Origin: Dysgonamonadaceae bacterium | GTDB taxonomy: Bacteria > Bacteroidota > Bacteroidia > Bacteroidales > Azobacteroidaceae | Length of the DNA: 37,344 nucleotides | Assembly: GCA_031267615.1 (NCBI GenBank) | Contig: JAIRYM010000103.1 | Location: 1 to 37,344, forward strand | Direction: 5' to 3' | Part shown: positions 1 to 7,070 of the stretch, piece by piece | Numbering within the stretch: position 1 is the stretch's first letter | Layout of the letters: every line of letters begins with the position of its first letter | Made by a program: the position numbers and the translations under genes | The notes under the pieces: model-generated | Told to the model about the DNA's origin: nothing | Database searches by the model: none | What the model saw: only the letters and a program-made list of their open reading frames with translations

Positions 1-218
1 GCTTCCTGCCGGTCGTTGATCGTCTTCGAATTCCGCGTCAGGGAGTTTTCCGCTATCGCAAATTTCGCTTCGTAATCAGCGCCGAGCCGCATAAATTCGT
101 GATACGTCGCCGGAGGCATGTAGTCTTCGGCGCCATAACCGGTCATTACCGTTTTCAGGTTAAATGCCCAGTTGAAAAAGTCTTCCTCTGTTCTTGGGAT
201 GTAGTCTTGTGAACTCAT
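1..218 (-). CDS. N-terminal fragment of an unrecognised protein (runs off the left edge)
   Basis: An ATG on the minus strand at 218 opens a frame that stays open to the window edge, giving 72 codons beginning MSSQDYIPRTEEDFFNWAFN. No signal peptide or membrane segment is visible, so the product is probably cytoplasmic. The opening resembles hypothetical proteins common in Bacteroidales that start with M-S-x-Q-D-Y-I-P-R, but I cannot assign a function. The start is chosen because it is the first ATG after the repeat tract and is followed by well-behaved coding sequence. A good minus-strand promoter lies at 735-765, so the gene may have a leader of about 510 nt containing the 21-bp repeats. Only the N terminus is visible; domain content is unknown. 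Confidence 0.7.
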   Translation of the reverse strand, partial: MSSQDYIPRTEEDFFNWAFNLKTVMTGYGAEDYMPPATYHEFMRLGADYEAKFAIAENSLTRNSKTINDRQE

Positions 219-266
219 AATCTCAATTTTTTTATTATTGTTAATACTGTTATTATTTGTTGTTAA

Positions 267-536
267 TCAATTTTTTGTAGAGTTCTGCAAAACTTTCGTA
301 GAGCTCTGCAAAACTTTCGTAGAGCTCTGCAAAACTTTCGTAGAGCTCTGCAAAAACTTCGTAGAGCTCTGCAAAAACTTCGTAGAGCTCTGCAAATCTT
401 TCGTAGAGCTCTGCAAAACCTTCGTAGAACTCTGCAAAACCTTCGTAGAACTCTGCAAAACTTTCATAGAGTTCTGCAAAACTTTCGTAGAGTTCTGCAA
501 AAACTTCCAGCCTGAATGAAAAATTATTCCATCCAT
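267..536 (-). CDS. Possible 89-codon repeat ORF in the leader of the gene at 218 (doubtful)
   Basis: On the minus strand an ATG at 536 opens an 89-codon frame beginning MDGIIFHSGWKFLQ and then running through the 21-bp repeats as about eleven copies of a heptapeptide close to LQSSTKV, ending 48 nt before the ATG at 218. It lies downstream of the minus-strand promoter at 735-765, so it would be transcribed. A 21-bp tandem repeat whose unit lacks a stop in a given frame is automatically open in that frame, and the opposite strand is also open (repeats of FVELCKT), so an open frame alone is weak evidence. It could be a small repeat protein, a leader peptide, or simply non-coding repeat DNA. Confidence 0.2.
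   Translation of the reverse strand: MDGIIFHSGWKFLQNSTKVLQNSMKVLQSSTKVLQSSTKVLQSSTKDLQSSTKFLQSSTKFLQSSTKVLQSSTKVLQSSTKVLQNSTKN
277..507. repeat. Eleven tandem copies of a 21-bp unit
   Basis: Eleven head-to-tail units of exactly 21 bp start at 277, 298, 319, 340, 361, 382, 403, 424, 445, 466 and 487. Each unit has a core close to GTAGAGCTCTGCAAA followed by a variable A/C/T stretch ending in TTC. Central units carry GAGCTC, which sits inside the 8-bp palindrome AGAGCTCT. Units 1, 10 and 11 carry GAGTTC, and units 8 and 9 carry its reverse complement GAACTC. An A-tract recurs every 21 bp, close to two helical turns, so phased curvature is possible. The array lies between a minus-strand promoter (735-765) and the gene starting at 218, so it is probably transcribed as leader RNA. 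Confidence 0.95.
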
Positions 537-567
537 GTCTGAATTATTTAAGACTGTATGTAAATGT

Positions 568-585
568 TTTCGGGACTTCCCGAAA
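568..585. other. Small perfect hairpin in the repeat leader
   Basis: TTTCGGG (568-574) and CCCGAAA (579-585) form a perfect 7-bp stem with a 4-base loop. No T-run follows on either strand, so it is not a typical intrinsic terminator. It sits between the G15 tract and the 21-bp array, within the inferred minus-strand leader. The sequence TTTCGGG recurs at the start of the G15 tract (around 619-625). Confidence 0.6.
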
Positions 586-622
586 CGGATTATGACATAA
601 CCTGCTGATAATGTGTCATTTC

Positions 623-637
623 GGGGGGGGGGGGGGG
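623..637. repeat. Homopolymer of 15 G (15 C on the minus strand)
   Basis: Fifteen consecutive G residues. Imperfectly complementary sequences flank the tract (ATGTGTCA at 611-618 and TGACACGT at 653-660). Such tracts slip during replication and can act as phase-variation switches, but they are also a common place for assembly or base-calling errors. The tract lies about 100 bp downstream of the minus-strand promoter at 735-765, in the probable leader of the gene at 218, and about 330 bp upstream of the MBOAT gene on the other strand. Confidence 0.9.
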
Positions 638-734
638 TAAAATGGCATTAACTGACACGTCATATTGAGTATCAATTTTGAGTTACTGCTGTAGAAGTAA
701 TGAGTTGCCATTCTATTTTTTGTTTTTAACGGTG

Positions 735-765
735 CAAAGGTAAGACAAATTATTGTAATTGCAAA
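735..765 (-). promoter_or_regulatory. Bacteroidota-type promoter reading left
   Basis: On the minus strand TTTG (765-762) and TACCTTTG (742-735) are separated by 19 bp, matching the Bacteroidota sigma-A promoter (TTTG, about 19-21 bp, TAnnTTTG). Transcription would start near 729 and run through the G/C homopolymer, the hairpin and the 21-bp repeats to the gene starting at 218. Confidence 0.7.
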
Positions 766-791
766 TTATTTCAAAAAAAATACATAACATT

Positions 792-822
792 TTTGCTGTT
801 TATGTAATTATTTGTATCTTTG
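792..822 (+). promoter_or_regulatory. Bacteroidota-type promoter for the MBOAT cluster
   Basis: TTTG at 792-795 and TATCTTTG at 815-822 are separated by 19 bp, matching the phylum consensus. Transcription would begin near 829, at the left edge of the ketoacyl synthase remnant, and continue into the MBOAT gene. It is divergent from the promoter at 735-765, with about 27 bp between the two -33 boxes. Confidence 0.65.
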
Positions 823-826
823 CAAA

Positions 827-959
827 ATAATTTCAACATCAACAATTCCTATAGCTATGTATCATACGAATAAAGATAACCAACTGAAAAAAAAACATAT
901 TACTTGCAGGATTCGGAGCAGGTTATTCGCTGGTTAGCTGTGTGCAGGAAACATTATAA
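827..959 (+). pseudogene. 3' remnant of a ketoacyl-ACP synthase III (FabH-like) gene, frameshifted
   Basis: In one frame 827-886 reads ...STSTIPIAMYHTNKDNQL. After a run of nine A (887-895) the frame one step over reads ILLAGFGAGYSLVSCVQETL and stops at 957-959. Together these match the C terminus of KAS III enzymes: the Asn-Thr-Ser-Ser/Thr-Ile-Pro-Ile-Ala helix start, a short variable stretch, then the LL-x-G-F-G-x-G-Y-S-W-G strand. With eight A instead of nine the two parts would be in one frame. The upstream frame meets a stop at 785-787, so the rest of the enzyme, including its catalytic Cys and His, is absent. The remnant ends 4 nt before the MBOAT start, suggesting that an intact synthase once headed this operon. 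The assignment rests on motif recall, not on a search. Confidence 0.7.
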
Positions 960-963
960 AAAT

Positions 964-2436
964 ATGATTTTTAATTCATTAGACTTTGCGGTTTTTATTT
1001 TAGTGGTTTTTACACTCTACTGGTTTGTTTTTAATCGTAATTTTCGCGTACAGAACGTTTTCATTGTTGTTGCATCCTATTTCTTTTACGGCTGGTGGGA
1101 CTGGCACTTTCTCATCATGATAACATTTACAACGCTGTGCAGTTATTATAGCGGTTTGCTGGCGGATAAAGTGCGACAATCGCATGGACACAGCGATGAG
1201 CAGATTTGGTATAAAAACAAAGTCTGGTGGATTATAGCAGCAAATATTACTGTAAATCTCGTCATTCTGTTTTATTACAAGTATTATAACTTTTTTGTAC
1301 AAAATTTTGTTGATGCGTTTTCACTGTTTGGAAAACAACTTAATATAAGCACTTTAAAAATTATTCTGCCTGTCGGCATCAGTTTCTATACTTTTCAGGC
1401 ATTGAGTTATTCCATTGATATTTATATGAAAGATACAAAGCCGACAAGAAATATCGTAGCGTTTTTTGCTTATATGAGTTTTTTTCCGAAACTTACGGCA
1501 GGACCTGTGGAGCGGGCAAACGACCTTATTCCACAGTTTCTAAAAGCGCGCAAGTTTGATTATCCATCTGCTGTTGACGGGCTTCGTCAAATACTTTGGG
1601 GGCTGTTCAAGAAGATAGTCGTAGCGGATAATCTTGCCGTCTGTATAACATATATTAACTCTCATACCGATACTTTACCCGGAAGTACTCTGCTACTTGG
1701 CTCGTTTTTCAGCGTCTTACAGGTTTATTTCGACTTTTCGGGATATTCCGACATTGCAATCGGCGTTGCAAGATTGCTTGGAATAAATTTAAGCAGAAAT
1801 TTCAATTTTCCGATTTTTGCTACTTCTTTTGCGAATTATTGGCAAAGAAATCACATCTCAATGACTCGCTGGTTTATGGACTACATCTATTATCCGATGC
1901 TGGGTTCAAGTCATAAAATGCTGTACTGGAACTATTGCGTAATCTGTACATTTCTCGTCAGCGGCTTGTGGCACGGAGCAAACTGGACATTTATTCTGTG
2001 GGGACTGATACACGGAATTCTTATTTCAATATCGACTGATACCCTGAAGATTCAGAAAAAATTTGAAAAGCGATTTCATCTCAAAGGTGTCGTTTGGTAT
2101 AAGTTAATCAGAATATCAATCATTATGTTTGTATTGTCGATAATAGGACCGCTCTTCAGTTCAGAGTCCATTCACTCTGCATTTGACTATATCGGCAAAA
2201 TATTTTCGTCCACACTTTTTATAAAACCTTATGGCAGCACTTATGCAGGCAAACATGTTGTATTTCTGGTTATCATCTGTCTGCTTTTTGAGTGGTTTCA
2301 GCAGGAAAAACAGCACGCTTTGCAACTTGACGGTGTACGGTCAAAAGTCTTGCGGTGGGCGATTTATATATTTGTGATTGCACTGATTTTTAATTACGGT
2401 GGCGTTCAGGTGCCTTTTGTCTATTTTCAATTCTGA
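964..2436 (+). CDS. MBOAT-family membrane O-acyltransferase (AlgI/DltB-like)
   Basis: A 490-residue polytopic membrane protein of the AlgI/DltB/PatA type, which passes acyl (often acetyl) groups across the membrane to extracytoplasmic glycans. Family signatures are visible: LFYYKYYNFF early on, LPVGISFYTFQALSYSID, MSFFPKLTAGPVERA, YFDFSGYSDIAIGVARLLGI, NFNFPIF, and the region of the catalytic His in VSGLWHGANWTFILWG. Length is typical of the family. The frame is open from a TTG at 904, but the ATG at 964 (MIFNSLDFAVFI) gives the usual family N terminus, and the extra upstream codons overlap the synthase remnant. It is followed after 5 bp by an SGNH-like gene, the normal partner arrangement. 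Acceptor unknown; an exopolysaccharide or O-antigen sugar is inferred from the neighbouring glycosyltransferase and aminotransferase. Confidence 0.93.
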   Translation: MIFNSLDFAVFILVVFTLYWFVFNRNFRVQNVFIVVASYFFYGWWDWHFLIMITFTTLCSYYSGLLADKVRQSHGHSDEQIWYKNKVWWIIAANITVNLVILFYYKYYNFFVQNFVDAFSLFGKQLNISTLKIILPVGISFYTFQALSYSIDIYMKDTKPTRNIVAFFAYMSFFPKLTAGPVERANDLIPQFLKARKFDYPSAVDGLRQILWGLFKKIVVADNLAVCITYINSHTDTLPGSTLLLGSFFSVLQVYFDFSGYSDIAIGVARLLGINLSRNFNFPIFATSFANYWQRNHISMTRWFMDYIYYPMLGSSHKMLYWNYCVICTFLVSGLWHGANWTFILWGLIHGILISISTDTLKIQKKFEKRFHLKGVVWYKLIRISIIMFVLSIIGPLFSSESIHSAFDYIGKIFSSTLFIKPYGSTYAGKHVVFLVIICLLFEWFQQEKQHALQLDGVRSKVLRWAIYIFVIALIFNYGGVQVPFVYFQF

Positions 2437-2441
2437 AAAAT

Positions 2442-3410
2442 ATGAAACGCTTTTTAATTCAAATACTTTATTTTACGCTGACTGTCGCATGTCTGGCTTT
2501 CCTGTTTTCAGGACTTAATCTGCATCTGATACGCAAAAAGATATTAAATCCTGAAAATTTTCGCCTGTCGGATTCAACAACAATGCTGATTATTGGCGAT
2601 TCATACGTAGGACTTTCGCTTAATCCAAAATATATTAAAGGAGCTAACAATGAAACCGTTTTGGGCGAACATTATCTGTATTCATATACGAGATTAAAAT
2701 ATTTTCTCGAAAATAATCCGCAGTTGGAATATATTGTTTTGAGTTTCAATTATTCAACTATTGCCGCACCGTTCGACCGCGGACTGCTTGACGGACGAAA
2801 TCAGTCGTTTTTCTTCGGCAAAGAGTTTATGCTGTTAGGCAAAGAAGAATTAAAATTTCTGCGTACCAACAATTTAGTATATATTCGCAATTTTCTCGCA
2901 TGGAAACTTGGTGTGCCGTCGAAAGAAAACCTGTCGCTGATAAAGCAGACTATGGCAAAAAATTTCAAACGAAACGCTCTGCCATTTCGCGGCGAATATA
3001 TCGACTGTGGAAATTTAAGTTATGTAGATAATTATCAGTTGAATGTCAGATTGAAAGAATGTTTTGAACCTGATAAAGAACAGGGACTCTCACCATTGAT
3101 ACTAGAATATCTACAAAAAATAGCAGCCTTATGCGAGCAAAGCAATGTAAAATTAGTCTTATATACAAGTCCGCTTAGCAATTTATTTTTCAATGCAATA
3201 CCTGTTTTTTACAAAGAAGAATTTCAAAAAACGTGCCAAGAACTTCCCAAATCGGTGTTTCTGCTGGACTATGCGCGTTATCAACTACCTGATTCCTGTT
3301 TTGAAGACGTAAACCATCTTAACGGTATTGGCGCAAAAATAATTTCTTCTCGTTTACTGGACGATTTAAAGAAACTGGAACAGGATTCTGTTTATCACAT
3401 GCGATTTTAA
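2442..3410 (+). CDS. SGNH/DltD-like partner of the MBOAT acyltransferase
   Basis: A 322-residue protein with one N-terminal membrane anchor (about residues 5-25) and an extracytoplasmic domain. The SGNH nucleophile block is visible as MLIIGDSYVGLSL (about residues 48-60), and the C-terminal Asp-x-x-His block as DVNHLNGIGA (about residues 284-293). It starts 5 bp after the MBOAT stop, implying translational coupling. In related systems (AlgX/AlgJ, DltD, PatB) such proteins complete transfer of the acyl group from the MBOAT protein to the polymer. The N-terminal anchor and GDS block are as expected; the middle is divergent and I cannot name a subfamily. It could act as a transferase or as an esterase. 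Confidence 0.8.
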   Translation: MKRFLIQILYFTLTVACLAFLFSGLNLHLIRKKILNPENFRLSDSTTMLIIGDSYVGLSLNPKYIKGANNETVLGEHYLYSYTRLKYFLENNPQLEYIVLSFNYSTIAAPFDRGLLDGRNQSFFFGKEFMLLGKEELKFLRTNNLVYIRNFLAWKLGVPSKENLSLIKQTMAKNFKRNALPFRGEYIDCGNLSYVDNYQLNVRLKECFEPDKEQGLSPLILEYLQKIAALCEQSNVKLVLYTSPLSNLFFNAIPVFYKEEFQKTCQELPKSVFLLDYARYQLPDSCFEDVNHLNGIGAKIISSRLLDDLKKLEQDSVYHMRF

Positions 3411-3444
3411 TTTGCAATACAAAGTGGATATTAAAAGTTTTTTG

Positions 3445-3452
3445 TATATTTG
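3445..3452 (+). promoter_or_regulatory. Probable -7 element upstream of the GH63-like lipoprotein gene
   Basis: TATATTTG matches the Bacteroidota TAnnTTTG element and lies 28 bp before the ATG at 3481. I do not see a clean TTTG box 19-21 bp upstream, so support is partial. It would let the genes from 3481 onward be expressed separately from the MBOAT pair. Confidence 0.45.
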
Positions 3453-3480
3453 CAAATTATAAAACTTTATTTTTAAAAAA

Positions 3481-4797
3481 ATGAACAAGAAACATTTATC
3501 TTCTATTGTTTTAACTATTGCTTTGTTGATTGTATCTTGCAATCAACAAAGTAAAAATGACAGCACCATGAGCGACAATGATTTACTAAATTTGAAAACC
3601 GAACTCGTCGCAGAGTTCGACCGTCTGGAACATAAAGTAATTCAGCCCGCCGAAGGTTACCTGAAATACCCATATCTTATTCCAGCAGGATTTTATAAAC
3701 AAATGTGGGACTGGGACGGTTTTTTTATCGGTAATCATCTCGCAAGCGTCGGCAAGGCGGAGTATCTTAAATATTGGGCGCTAAACCTGATAGCAGGTAT
3801 CGACAGCAATGGATATGTTGCCGGTTGTGCAACAATCATTGGACCACGCCCTATTTTCGGCAAGTTTGCGATGAAGCCCTTCCTTTCGCAGGGCGTTTAT
3901 TTTGCTTCCGAAAAACTTGGCGATTTTTCCTGGATTGAGCCCCACTACGACGCACTGATGAAAGTTTTGGAATATCGCGACAAAACTCAGCTTGACAGCA
4001 CTTACAACTGCTATTTCTGGGATAATGCTATGCAGAGTGGAGCAGATAATAATCCTGCCATGAATTATTTTTGGGAAGAAGACCATCGCTCTTTCCTCGC
4101 GCCTGACGCCAGCACGTTCCAACTTCGTGAAATAATTGCACAGGCTCTGATTGCGAAACAGATAGGCAGAACAGATGATTACCGGATGCTTATGGCGAAG
4201 GCTGCAACACTTGAAGATTCTATCAACAAATATCTCTGGTGTGATGAAGATGAGGTTTATTATACTGTGGACAGAGAAACAGGCAAGTTTTATCGACGTG
4301 TCAGTTATTCGAGCTTCATTCCTCTCATTCAGAATCTTGCTCCTGATGAAAAAGGAAAGGCAATGTTGAACCGATATCTGACTGATACAACAGAGATGAA
4401 AGCGAAATACGGATATCGCTCACTGTCAAAAAAGGACCCTGATTATAATAATAAAAACGTGATTGTTCCTTTCTCTAACTGGCAGGGACCGGTTTGGCCT
4501 GTTGCAAATTATCTTTATTCCATAGGTTTGAAAAACTATGAATTTGACAGTGAACTTCGATGGCTTGCAAGTACGCTCGGAACATTGGTGCTTAACGATA
4601 TAAAGGAATGGGACAGTATGCACGAAAATTATCACGCCGACACGGGTGAACCTCTTGCGCCGGCTGCTACTTATGTTGATGCCGACGGCAAATTTGTTGG
4701 TTTCATAGGATGGAATCTCTGTGTACAAAATATTCTCGAAGGCGTTACAGAAGATAAATGGATGCTGCTCGAACTGCCACCGGCAGACAGAAAATAA
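3481..4797 (+). CDS. Lipoprotein glycoside hydrolase of the GH63/trehalase-like (alpha/alpha)6 fold
   Basis: A 438-residue protein beginning with a lipoprotein signal (MNKKHLSSIVLTIALLIVSC, lipobox cysteine at residue 20), so it should sit on the membrane facing the periplasm or the cell surface. Motifs match GH63, GH37 and MGH1-type (alpha/alpha)6-barrel hydrolases: PAGFYKQMWDWDGFFIGNHL near residue 70, where the Asp residues include the expected general acid; NWQGPVWPVANYLY near residue 337; and EWDSMHENYHADTGEPLAP near residue 380. These enzymes release or trim alpha-linked sugars such as trehalose, glucosyl or mannosylglycerate. The substrate cannot be read from the sequence. The gene lies between acylation genes and a glycosyltransferase, suggesting a role in processing the same glycan or an alpha-glucan. 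Confidence 0.8.
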   Translation: MNKKHLSSIVLTIALLIVSCNQQSKNDSTMSDNDLLNLKTELVAEFDRLEHKVIQPAEGYLKYPYLIPAGFYKQMWDWDGFFIGNHLASVGKAEYLKYWALNLIAGIDSNGYVAGCATIIGPRPIFGKFAMKPFLSQGVYFASEKLGDFSWIEPHYDALMKVLEYRDKTQLDSTYNCYFWDNAMQSGADNNPAMNYFWEEDHRSFLAPDASTFQLREIIAQALIAKQIGRTDDYRMLMAKAATLEDSINKYLWCDEDEVYYTVDRETGKFYRRVSYSSFIPLIQNLAPDEKGKAMLNRYLTDTTEMKAKYGYRSLSKKDPDYNNKNVIVPFSNWQGPVWPVANYLYSIGLKNYEFDSELRWLASTLGTLVLNDIKEWDSMHENYHADTGEPLAPAATYVDADGKFVGFIGWNLCVQNILEGVTEDKWMLLELPPADRK

Positions 4798-4850
4798 CCC
4801 TATATCTTAATCAGCAATGATACGGAACCGGCAGCAATAATTAATAATTT

Positions 4851-5921
4851 ATGAATTTCCTGTTTGTTGTACAAGGCGAAGGACGCGGGCATCTGACACA
4901 GTCGATTTCTTTGTGTGAATTACTTAACCGTAATGGACACGAAGTGGTTGCTGTACTTGCAGGAAAAAGCAATCGCCGCGAATTGCCATTTTTTTTTACA
5001 GAAAAGTTCGGAAATAAAATCCGTCATTTCGACAGTCCGAATTTCCTGCCCGCATCGAAAAATCACAAGACAAATATCTGGGCAAGTATTGCTTATAATG
5101 TATTGCGGCTATGGAAATATCAGCGAAGTATATTACTAATACGCAAGTCCATAAACAGTCGCAACGTAGATGTTGTTGTAAATTTTTATGAATTGCTGAC
5201 CGGATTGAGTTACGCTGTTCTACCTCCAAAAAAACCTTGCTTCTGTATCGCTCACCAGTATCTGTTCCTGCATCCTGATTTTAATTTCCCTCCTGCTAAT
5301 CCGATAGAACTCGGTATGCTGAAGTTCTTTACAAAAGTTACATGCCTCAACGCTGAACGGCTGTTAGCGCTGTCGATTAAAAGGATGAACGATGTGCCGA
5401 AAAAACGCCTTGCGGTTGTACCTCCGCTGTTAAGAAAGGAAATTTTCAGCGCCGGCGTCAGTGACGGCGACTACCTGAACGGATACATACTGAATGACAA
5501 TTATGCCGACGAAATAATACTGTTTCACAAACAACACCCCGAAGTTGCCATGCACTTCTTCTGGGACAGAAAAGATGCTGCCGAAGAAACTGTTATTGAC
5601 GGTAATCTTACTTTTCACCGCCTGAACGATAAACTGTTTATAGAATATATGTCAGGCTGTCGGGCGTATGCGACTACGGCAGGGTTTGAGTCCGTGTGCG
5701 AAGCGATGTATATGGGGAAACCTGTATTAACGGTGCCAACTCATATTGAACAGGAATGTAACGCATTTGAAGTTTCGGCAGTGGGTGCAGGGGTTTCGGC
5801 ACATAACTTTGAAATCGAAAAACTATTCAACTTTATTCCTGAATACAGCAAAGATAACGGTTTCTGCGAATGGGTGGAAATGGCTGACAGATACTTCCTC
5901 AAAGTTCTTACACAATCCTAA
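4851..5921 (+). CDS. GT-B glycosyltransferase (MurG/GT28-like)
   Basis: A 356-residue cytoplasmic protein. The N terminus FLFVVQGEGRGHLTQSISL has the Gly-rich loop and Gly-His of GT-B enzymes such as MurG and macrolide or teichoic-acid transferases. The C-terminal half has the nucleotide-sugar site block, YATTAGFESVCEAMYMGKPV followed by LTVP (about residues 275-297), as in GT28/GT1 enzymes. No signal peptide or membrane span is obvious. It lies 53 bp after the GH63-like gene and 18 bp before a sugar aminotransferase, consistent with assembly of an amino-sugar-containing surface glycan. Donor and acceptor are unknown. Confidence 0.82.
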   Translation: MNFLFVVQGEGRGHLTQSISLCELLNRNGHEVVAVLAGKSNRRELPFFFTEKFGNKIRHFDSPNFLPASKNHKTNIWASIAYNVLRLWKYQRSILLIRKSINSRNVDVVVNFYELLTGLSYAVLPPKKPCFCIAHQYLFLHPDFNFPPANPIELGMLKFFTKVTCLNAERLLALSIKRMNDVPKKRLAVVPPLLRKEIFSAGVSDGDYLNGYILNDNYADEIILFHKQHPEVAMHFFWDRKDAAEETVIDGNLTFHRLNDKLFIEYMSGCRAYATTAGFESVCEAMYMGKPVLTVPTHIEQECNAFEVSAVGAGVSAHNFEIEKLFNFIPEYSKDNGFCEWVEMADRYFLKVLTQS

Positions 5922-5939
5922 GTTTCTTACTTAAAAATA

Positions 5940-7070
5940 ATGCGAAAAATAGAAATGGTCGATTTAGTCGCTCAATATGGGAGGCTCAAATCTCAAATTG
6001 ACAGCGCGGTACTCGATGTTATCGCCTCCGGACAGTACATCAACGGAAAACATGTAGATGATTTCGCGGCTAATCTTGCGGCGTTAACCGGTGCGAGGTA
6101 TGCTATCCCCTGTGCAAACGGAACTGACGCGCTGCTCCTCGCGCTTATCGCACTCGATCTGAAGCCGGGGGATGAAGTTATTATTCCAGATTTTACTTTC
6201 ATTGCGGCTGCAGAAGTTGTCGCGATGTTAAGACTTACGCCCGTACCGGTTGACGTTGATTATAAGACGTTTAATATTGACGCCGGTAAGATTGCAGAGG
6301 CAGTAACTGACAGAACCCGGGCTGTAATTCCGGTGCACCTGTTTGGACAGTGTTGTGACATGGATCCCATTATTAAGGTCGCAAAAGAATACGGGCTATA
6401 TATCGTTGAAGATAATGCGCAGAGCATTAACGCTGTATATACTTTTCCCGACGGTGAACGGAGGACTGCGGGAACAATGGGAGACATCGGTACCTTTTCG
6501 TTTTTCCCGTCGAAAAACCTAGGATGCTATGGCGACGGTGGGGCTGTCGTAACGGATAATGAGCGCTTCGCCAGGAAATTAAAGATGCTGACGGTGCACG
6601 GACAGGAAAGAAAGTATGAACATGTGATTATTGGCTGCAATTCTCGGTTAGATAATCTGCAGGCGGCTGTCCTGAACGTAAAATTTACTCACCTGAATGA
6701 TGATACTGCCGCCAGGCAGAGTGCTGCTAAGGCATATACGGAGCGGCTGGCGGGATGCGAAGGGTTCCTTGAAACGCCTTATGTGCGGCAAGAATCGAGC
6801 CACGTTTTCCACCAGTATACGCTGAAAATATGCAACGGAAGGCGCGATGAACTGAAACTGCGTCTTGCCAAGCAGGGAATCCCGTCAATGATCTATTATC
6901 CGGTTCCTGTTCACCGGCAACCTGCTTTTAAAAATCTGGTTAAACAGGGCGGAGACCTGAGGGTTTCGGAGGAATTGTCGCAATCGGTGCTTTCTCTGCC
7001 AATGCATCCGGATCTGACGGCGGAACAGATTGATTTTATCGCTGCCGAAATTACGAAACAGATTCGGTAA
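5940..7070 (+). CDS. DegT/DnrJ/EryC1/StrS-family PLP sugar aminotransferase (WbpE-like)
   Basis: A 376-residue aminotransferase acting on a keto-sugar nucleotide. The PLP-binding Lys is K192 in FFPSKNLGCYGDGGA; the preceding VEDNAQSI holds the Asp that contacts the pyridine nitrogen; PCANGTDALLLAL and PDFTFIAAAEVV are further family blocks. The ending SMIYYPVPVHRQPAF and SLPMHPDLT closely resembles Bacteroidota enzymes annotated as WbpE/WlbC, which make the 3-amino group of UDP-diNAc-glucuronic-type sugars; that substrate is inferred. It follows the glycosyltransferase by 18 bp. Its stop overlaps the end of argG on the other strand by 20 bp. GC content looks higher than in the preceding gene. 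Confidence 0.9.
   Translation: MRKIEMVDLVAQYGRLKSQIDSAVLDVIASGQYINGKHVDDFAANLAALTGARYAIPCANGTDALLLALIALDLKPGDEVIIPDFTFIAAAEVVAMLRLTPVPVDVDYKTFNIDAGKIAEAVTDRTRAVIPVHLFGQCCDMDPIIKVAKEYGLYIVEDNAQSINAVYTFPDGERRTAGTMGDIGTFSFFPSKNLGCYGDGGAVVTDNERFARKLKMLTVHGQERKYEHVIIGCNSRLDNLQAAVLNVKFTHLNDDTAARQSAAKAYTERLAGCEGFLETPYVRQESSHVFHQYTLKICNGRRDELKLRLAKQGIPSMIYYPVPVHRQPAFKNLVKQGGDLRVSEELSQSVLSLPMHPDLTAEQIDFIAAEITKQIR

Noticed and set aside
277-507. CRISPR array
   Set aside because: Units are contiguous 21-bp copies without spacers, and no cas genes are present.
238-519. 93-codon plus-strand frame through the 21-bp repeats (FVELCKT heptads)
   Set aside because: It begins at a TTG without a promoter or leader on that strand, and the repeat is open on both strands by its nature. 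The promoter evidence favours minus-strand transcription here.
904-963. Upstream TTG start adding 20 residues to the MBOAT protein
   Set aside because: Those codons overlap the ketoacyl synthase remnant in another frame, and the ATG at 964 gives the standard MBOAT N terminus.
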